This document shows, in pieces, positions 51,290 through 54,035 of a stretch of 54,035 nucleotides of DNA. A program made the position numbers and the translations under genes. The notes under the pieces were generated by a model that was given only the letters and a program-made list of their open reading frames with translations, made no database searches and was not told the DNA's origin. Each line of letters opens with the position of its first letter. Positions within the stretch are counted from its first letter, which is position 1. Source of the DNA: Streptomyces sp. DH24 (lineage in GTDB: Bacteria; Actinomycetota; Actinomycetes; Streptomycetales; Streptomycetaceae); contig NZ_JARVKW010000046.1 in NCBI RefSeq assembly GCF_029813775.1, positions 1-54,035 of the forward strand, in the 5' to 3' direction.

Positions 51290-54035
51290 TCACAGGAGCG
51301 AGGGGACCTCCGCCGCCGACACCTGGCGCGCCGCCCGCTCCAGGGCGCTGGCCAGCAGGGCCAGGTCCGTCGGGCCGTTGCCCAGTTCCCGCACCGGACG
51401 GCGGGTCGGAGGGTCGCCCATACGGTGCCACTCCAGGGGGACGACCGTCGGACGGAGGGTCGCCGTGCGCGGGATGCGGCCCGTGACCCGGCCGCCCTGG
51501 AACGGGGTGACCCGGCCGTCCGCCGAGGTCAGCCGCCCGCGGCCCGGTGCCGGTTCCTCCGGGCCCGCGGTGGGCGCGTCGAGCTCGACACGCAGGCCGG
51601 CCCGCCGGACCGGTTCCGTCTCCGCCGTACGGCCGCCCGCCGCCGACGCCGCCACCAGGTGCACGCCGAGCCGCTCGCCCTCCCGCGCCACCGCCTCCAG
51701 CGCCCGCATCACCGAACCCGCCGCCGGGCGCCCCGGCGAACCGAGCGCGGGCGAGACCAGCGCGTCCAGGTCGTCCACGACGACGACCAGCCGGGGCAGC
51801 GGCGGCGCCGCCTCCGCGCGCCGGCCGGCCGCACCCGGCCGCAGCCGCAGCGTCGAACTGGGCGGGGCCTCCAGCTCGCCGGTGCTCGAACCGTCCCGCG
51901 CGGCCGCCGCCGTGCGCTGCGCGACCATCCGGCCCGACAGCTCACGGCCGGTGTGCCACTCGGTGAAGTCGGAGCGGCCCAGCAACTCGGCCCGGCGCTT
52001 CAGCTCCGCGCTCAGCGACTGCGCGAACTCCCGCATCCGCACCGGGTCGTTGGCGGTCAGGTGCGTGGTGACGTGCGGTACGTCCGTGGCGACGTGCAGG
52101 CCCTCGCCGTGGCCGCCGGCCGTGCCCACGGTGCCCCGGCCGTCGACCAGCACCATGCCCAGCCGGTCCGGGCGCTCGGCGGCGGCCAGCGACGCCACGA
52201 CCGCCCGCAGCAGCTCCGTACGGCCGCTGCCCGGCGGGCCTTCGATCAGCAGGTGCGGTCCCTCGGCGGCGAGGTCCACGCCGACCGGGCCGCGCGGGCC
52301 GGCGCCCAGCACGGCGCAGGCGCGTCCGCCGAGCGCCTCCGGGTCGTCGGCCGCCGCCGCCCAGCGAGCCATCAGGGACGCCGGGGTCGCCCGGGCCAGC
52401 CCCAGCTCGTCCAGCAGCCGCGCCGCCTGGGGCAACGGGGCCGACACCCGCGCGCGCTCCGCCACGCCGCCGTCCGGGCGCAACGGCGCCAGCGCCCGCG
52501 CGAACCGCTCGGCCCAGGGCAGGGACACGGCGTCCACGGTGCCGACCGTGCCGTGCCCGACCGGGCCGACGTGATCGCCGGACCCGCCCGCGCGGGCCAC
52601 CCGCAGCAGCCGCAGCGCCGTCGCCACGTCACCGCTGAGCAGCGCGACCGCGCCGCACTCGCGGAACACCGACGACGCCGCGCAGGCCGCCTCGTACGTG
52701 TCCGTCACCGGCGAGGCGGGCGACGCCGCCGCGGTCTCGGCGAGACACACCACGTGAATCCCGGCCCGTGGGCCCTCCAGCGCCAGCCGCGCCACGGACT
52801 CGCGCACATCGGCGCCACCGGGGTCGCCGTCGATCACGAGCACGGTGTGCGGACCCTCGTGAGCGGCAGATTCCCGCCCGCCCCCGGGGCCGTCGTCCGG
52901 CCGGGCCCAGGAGGGGCGGCGGGAGACGGGGCGGGACTGGGGCGGGATTCCGGGGCCGGAGGCGGGCGCTGGACCGGTCGCGGGGGCGGCGGCGGGCGCC
53001 GGGGCCCCCGAGGTGGCGGGGGCCGCCGGGGTGCGCGGGATGCCCGTGGCGGCGCGAGGGCCGGGAGTGCCCGGGGAGCCTGGGGCTTCCGGGGTGTCTG
53101 AGGTGCCCGTGGTCGCGGTGTGCGGCCGTGCGTGGGCCGTGCCCTGCGCCGTGTCCATGCCCTGCGCCGTGTCCGCCAGGTGGTCCTCCAGACGGCGGAG
53201 GAGTTCGTCGATGCGGGCCGCGGCCTGCTCGCGGTCGTAAGCGAGCAGCAGTCGGCAGTCCTGGCCGTGGCCCGGACGCAGGTGGGGCAGCCAGCCCAGC
53301 CAGGACCACTCGGCCGTGCGCTCCTCCAGGGAGCGGGAACGGTCGGCCGAGATCAGCGTGATCTCCAGCGTGTCGGGGGAGTGCAGCGCGGCGAGCTGCG
53401 CCAGCACCGTGCGGGCCAGCCCCGCGAGCCGCGCGCGCGGCCCCGCGAGACCGAGTGCGCCGACCTCGCGCAGCCCGGCGGTCACCGGCACCGCGGGCAG
53501 CAGGCTCCCGTCGGGCGCCGTCCGGTCGGCCGTGCCGAGCCGCACCGTGAGCGCCTCCGGGTGACCCGGACCGCGCTCCCACAGCCGCGGGCCCGGTCCC
53601 AGTGCCGTCAGCAGCAGCGCGGCCGGGTCCGGCCAGGTCTCCGGCACGCGCGTGGCGGCGGAGGGCGCCTGCGCGGTCGTGTCGGCCGGTGCGTCGGCGT
53701 CGTGGCTGTCGCGGTCCGCGGTCCGCTGCTCGGCCCGCCCGCCGGCCAGCCGCCGCGCCCACGCGGACAGCCCACCGCGCCGCCGCACCCCCTGCGGCAC
53801 GTCGGTACCGCGCACCGGGGTGCCCTTGCGACCGGCCGTCCCGTTGACTTCGTACGCGTCGGCGCCGTCGTGGACCTGGTACACGCCCGTGCCGCTGTAC
53901 GTCACCTCACCGGGCGGGGTACGCCGCTCGAGGCCGGGGCTGCGTGGGTGCGGGGCGCCGGGGCCGTGGGCGCCCTGGGCGTCGGCGCCGGGGGAGTCGT
54001 AGGCGCCGCCGGCGCCACCGGGACCGTGGGCGCCC
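51290..54035 (-). CDS. FtsK/SpoIIIE-type ATPase, 5' end outside window
   Basis: At least 914 codons; the frame has no stop up to the right edge, where it reads Gly/Ala/Pro-rich sequence, so the true start lies outside. A GTG at 53905 is possible but has no clear ribosome site. A central region GLAGPRARLAGLARTVLAQLA followed by LHSPDTLEITLIS is typical of actinobacterial FtsK/SpoIIIE (EccC-like) proteins. After a Pro/Ala/Thr linker of about 90 residues come an ATPase domain with the loop GPPGSGRTE (52213-52239), where the Walker lysine is arginine, and a Walker B VVVVDDLDAL. It is probably membrane-associated. No ESX/type VII genes are in view, and the N-terminal domain (perhaps FHA) cannot be seen. 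Confidence 0.83.
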   Translation of the reverse strand, partial: GAHGPGGAGGAYDSPGADAQGAHGPGAPHPRSPGLERRTPPGEVTYSGTGVYQVHDGADAYEVNGTAGRKGTPVRGTDVPQGVRRRGGLSAWARRLAGGRAEQRTADRDSHDADAPADTTAQAPSAATRVPETWPDPAALLLTALGPGPRLWERGPGHPEALTVRLGTADRTAPDGSLLPAVPVTAGLREVGALGLAGPRARLAGLARTVLAQLAALHSPDTLEITLISADRSRSLEERTAEWSWLGWLPHLRPGHGQDCRLLLAYDREQAAARIDELLRRLEDHLADTAQGMDTAQGTAHARPHTATTGTSDTPEAPGSPGTPGPRAATGIPRTPAAPATSGAPAPAAAPATGPAPASGPGIPPQSRPVSRRPSWARPDDGPGGGRESAAHEGPHTVLVIDGDPGGADVRESVARLALEGPRAGIHVVCLAETAAASPASPVTDTYEAACAASSVFRECGAVALLSGDVATALRLLRVARAGGSGDHVGPVGHGTVGTVDAVSLPWAERFARALAPLRPDGGVAERARVSAPLPQAARLLDELGLARATPASLMARWAAAADDPEALGGRACAVLGAGPRGPVGVDLAAEGPHLLIEGPPGSGRTELLRAVVASLAAAERPDRLGMVLVDGRGTVGTAGGHGEGLHVATDVPHVTTHLTANDPVRMREFAQSLSAELKRRAELLGRSDFTEWHTGRELSGRMVAQRTAAAARDGSSTGELEAPPSSTLRLRPGAAGRRAEAAPPLPRLVVVVDDLDALVSPALGSPGRPAAGSVMRALEAVAREGERLGVHLVAASAAGGRTAETEPVRRAGLRVELDAPTAGPEEPAPGRGRLTSADGRVTPFQGGRVTGRIPRTATLRPTVVPLEWHRMGDPPTRRPVRELGNGPTDLALLASALERAARQVSAAEVPSLL

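Overview
The window is chromosomal DNA from a high-GC actinomycete, almost certainly a Streptomyces. The evidence is the extreme third-position GC, frequent GTG starts and ATGA/TGATG gene overlaps, the mtnA-mtrA-mtrB-lpqB block, the secA/hpf neighbourhood, a very large NAD-glutamate dehydrogenase, and a GC-rich interspersed hairpin repeat typical of Streptomyces.

Layout, left to right. (1) 1-171: the 3' end of a 5S rRNA on the plus strand and two consecutive terminators. (2) 184-5746, minus strand: a five-gene, translationally coupled operon (membrane protein, DUF4129, DUF4350, MoxR AAA+ ATPase, DUF58). (3) 5887-11724, plus: mtnA, then the MtrA-MtrB two-component system and its lipoprotein LpqB, with a candidate MtrA box inside the end of mtnA. 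(4) 11870-14815, plus: comF, the ribosome hibernation factor hpf and an orphan LuxR-type response regulator. (5) 14819-21604: a YcaQ-like DNA glycosylase (minus), secA (plus), an Rv3235-family protein (minus), a DUF6912 protein and a HAD hydrolase (plus). (6) 22065-27011, plus: the 1648-residue NAD-glutamate dehydrogenase.

(7) 27.0-47.1 kb is the most interesting part, a cell-wall glycopolymer (teichoic-acid-like) island. It contains three bifunctional proteins with an N-terminal GT2-like domain and a C-terminal CDP-glycerol glycerophosphotransferase (TagF-like) domain, two long stand-alone GT2 glycosyltransferases, the TagG/TagH export ABC transporter, a GalE epimerase, a divergent TetR regulator with three operator-like repeats, and three polytopic membrane proteins. 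Two of the membrane proteins are clear paralogues of each other and lie near opposite ends of the island. An ohrR/ohr peroxide-resistance pair sits inside it. Intergenic gaps here hold three unrelated tandem repeats.

(8) 47374-51051, minus: a sugar ABC importer (lipoprotein and two permeases) without its own ATPase; the first permease carries a large extracytoplasmic insertion. (9) 51290-54035, minus: a large FtsK/SpoIIIE-type ATPase whose reading frame stays open to the window edge.

The main working hypothesis is that region 7 builds and exports one or more phosphate-linked wall glycopolymers. The three TagF-like proteins seem to have divided labour: one has an intact GT2 domain but lacks the conserved TagF histidine, and another has the reverse. 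All product assignments come from reading translated sequences and motifs; no database search was run.
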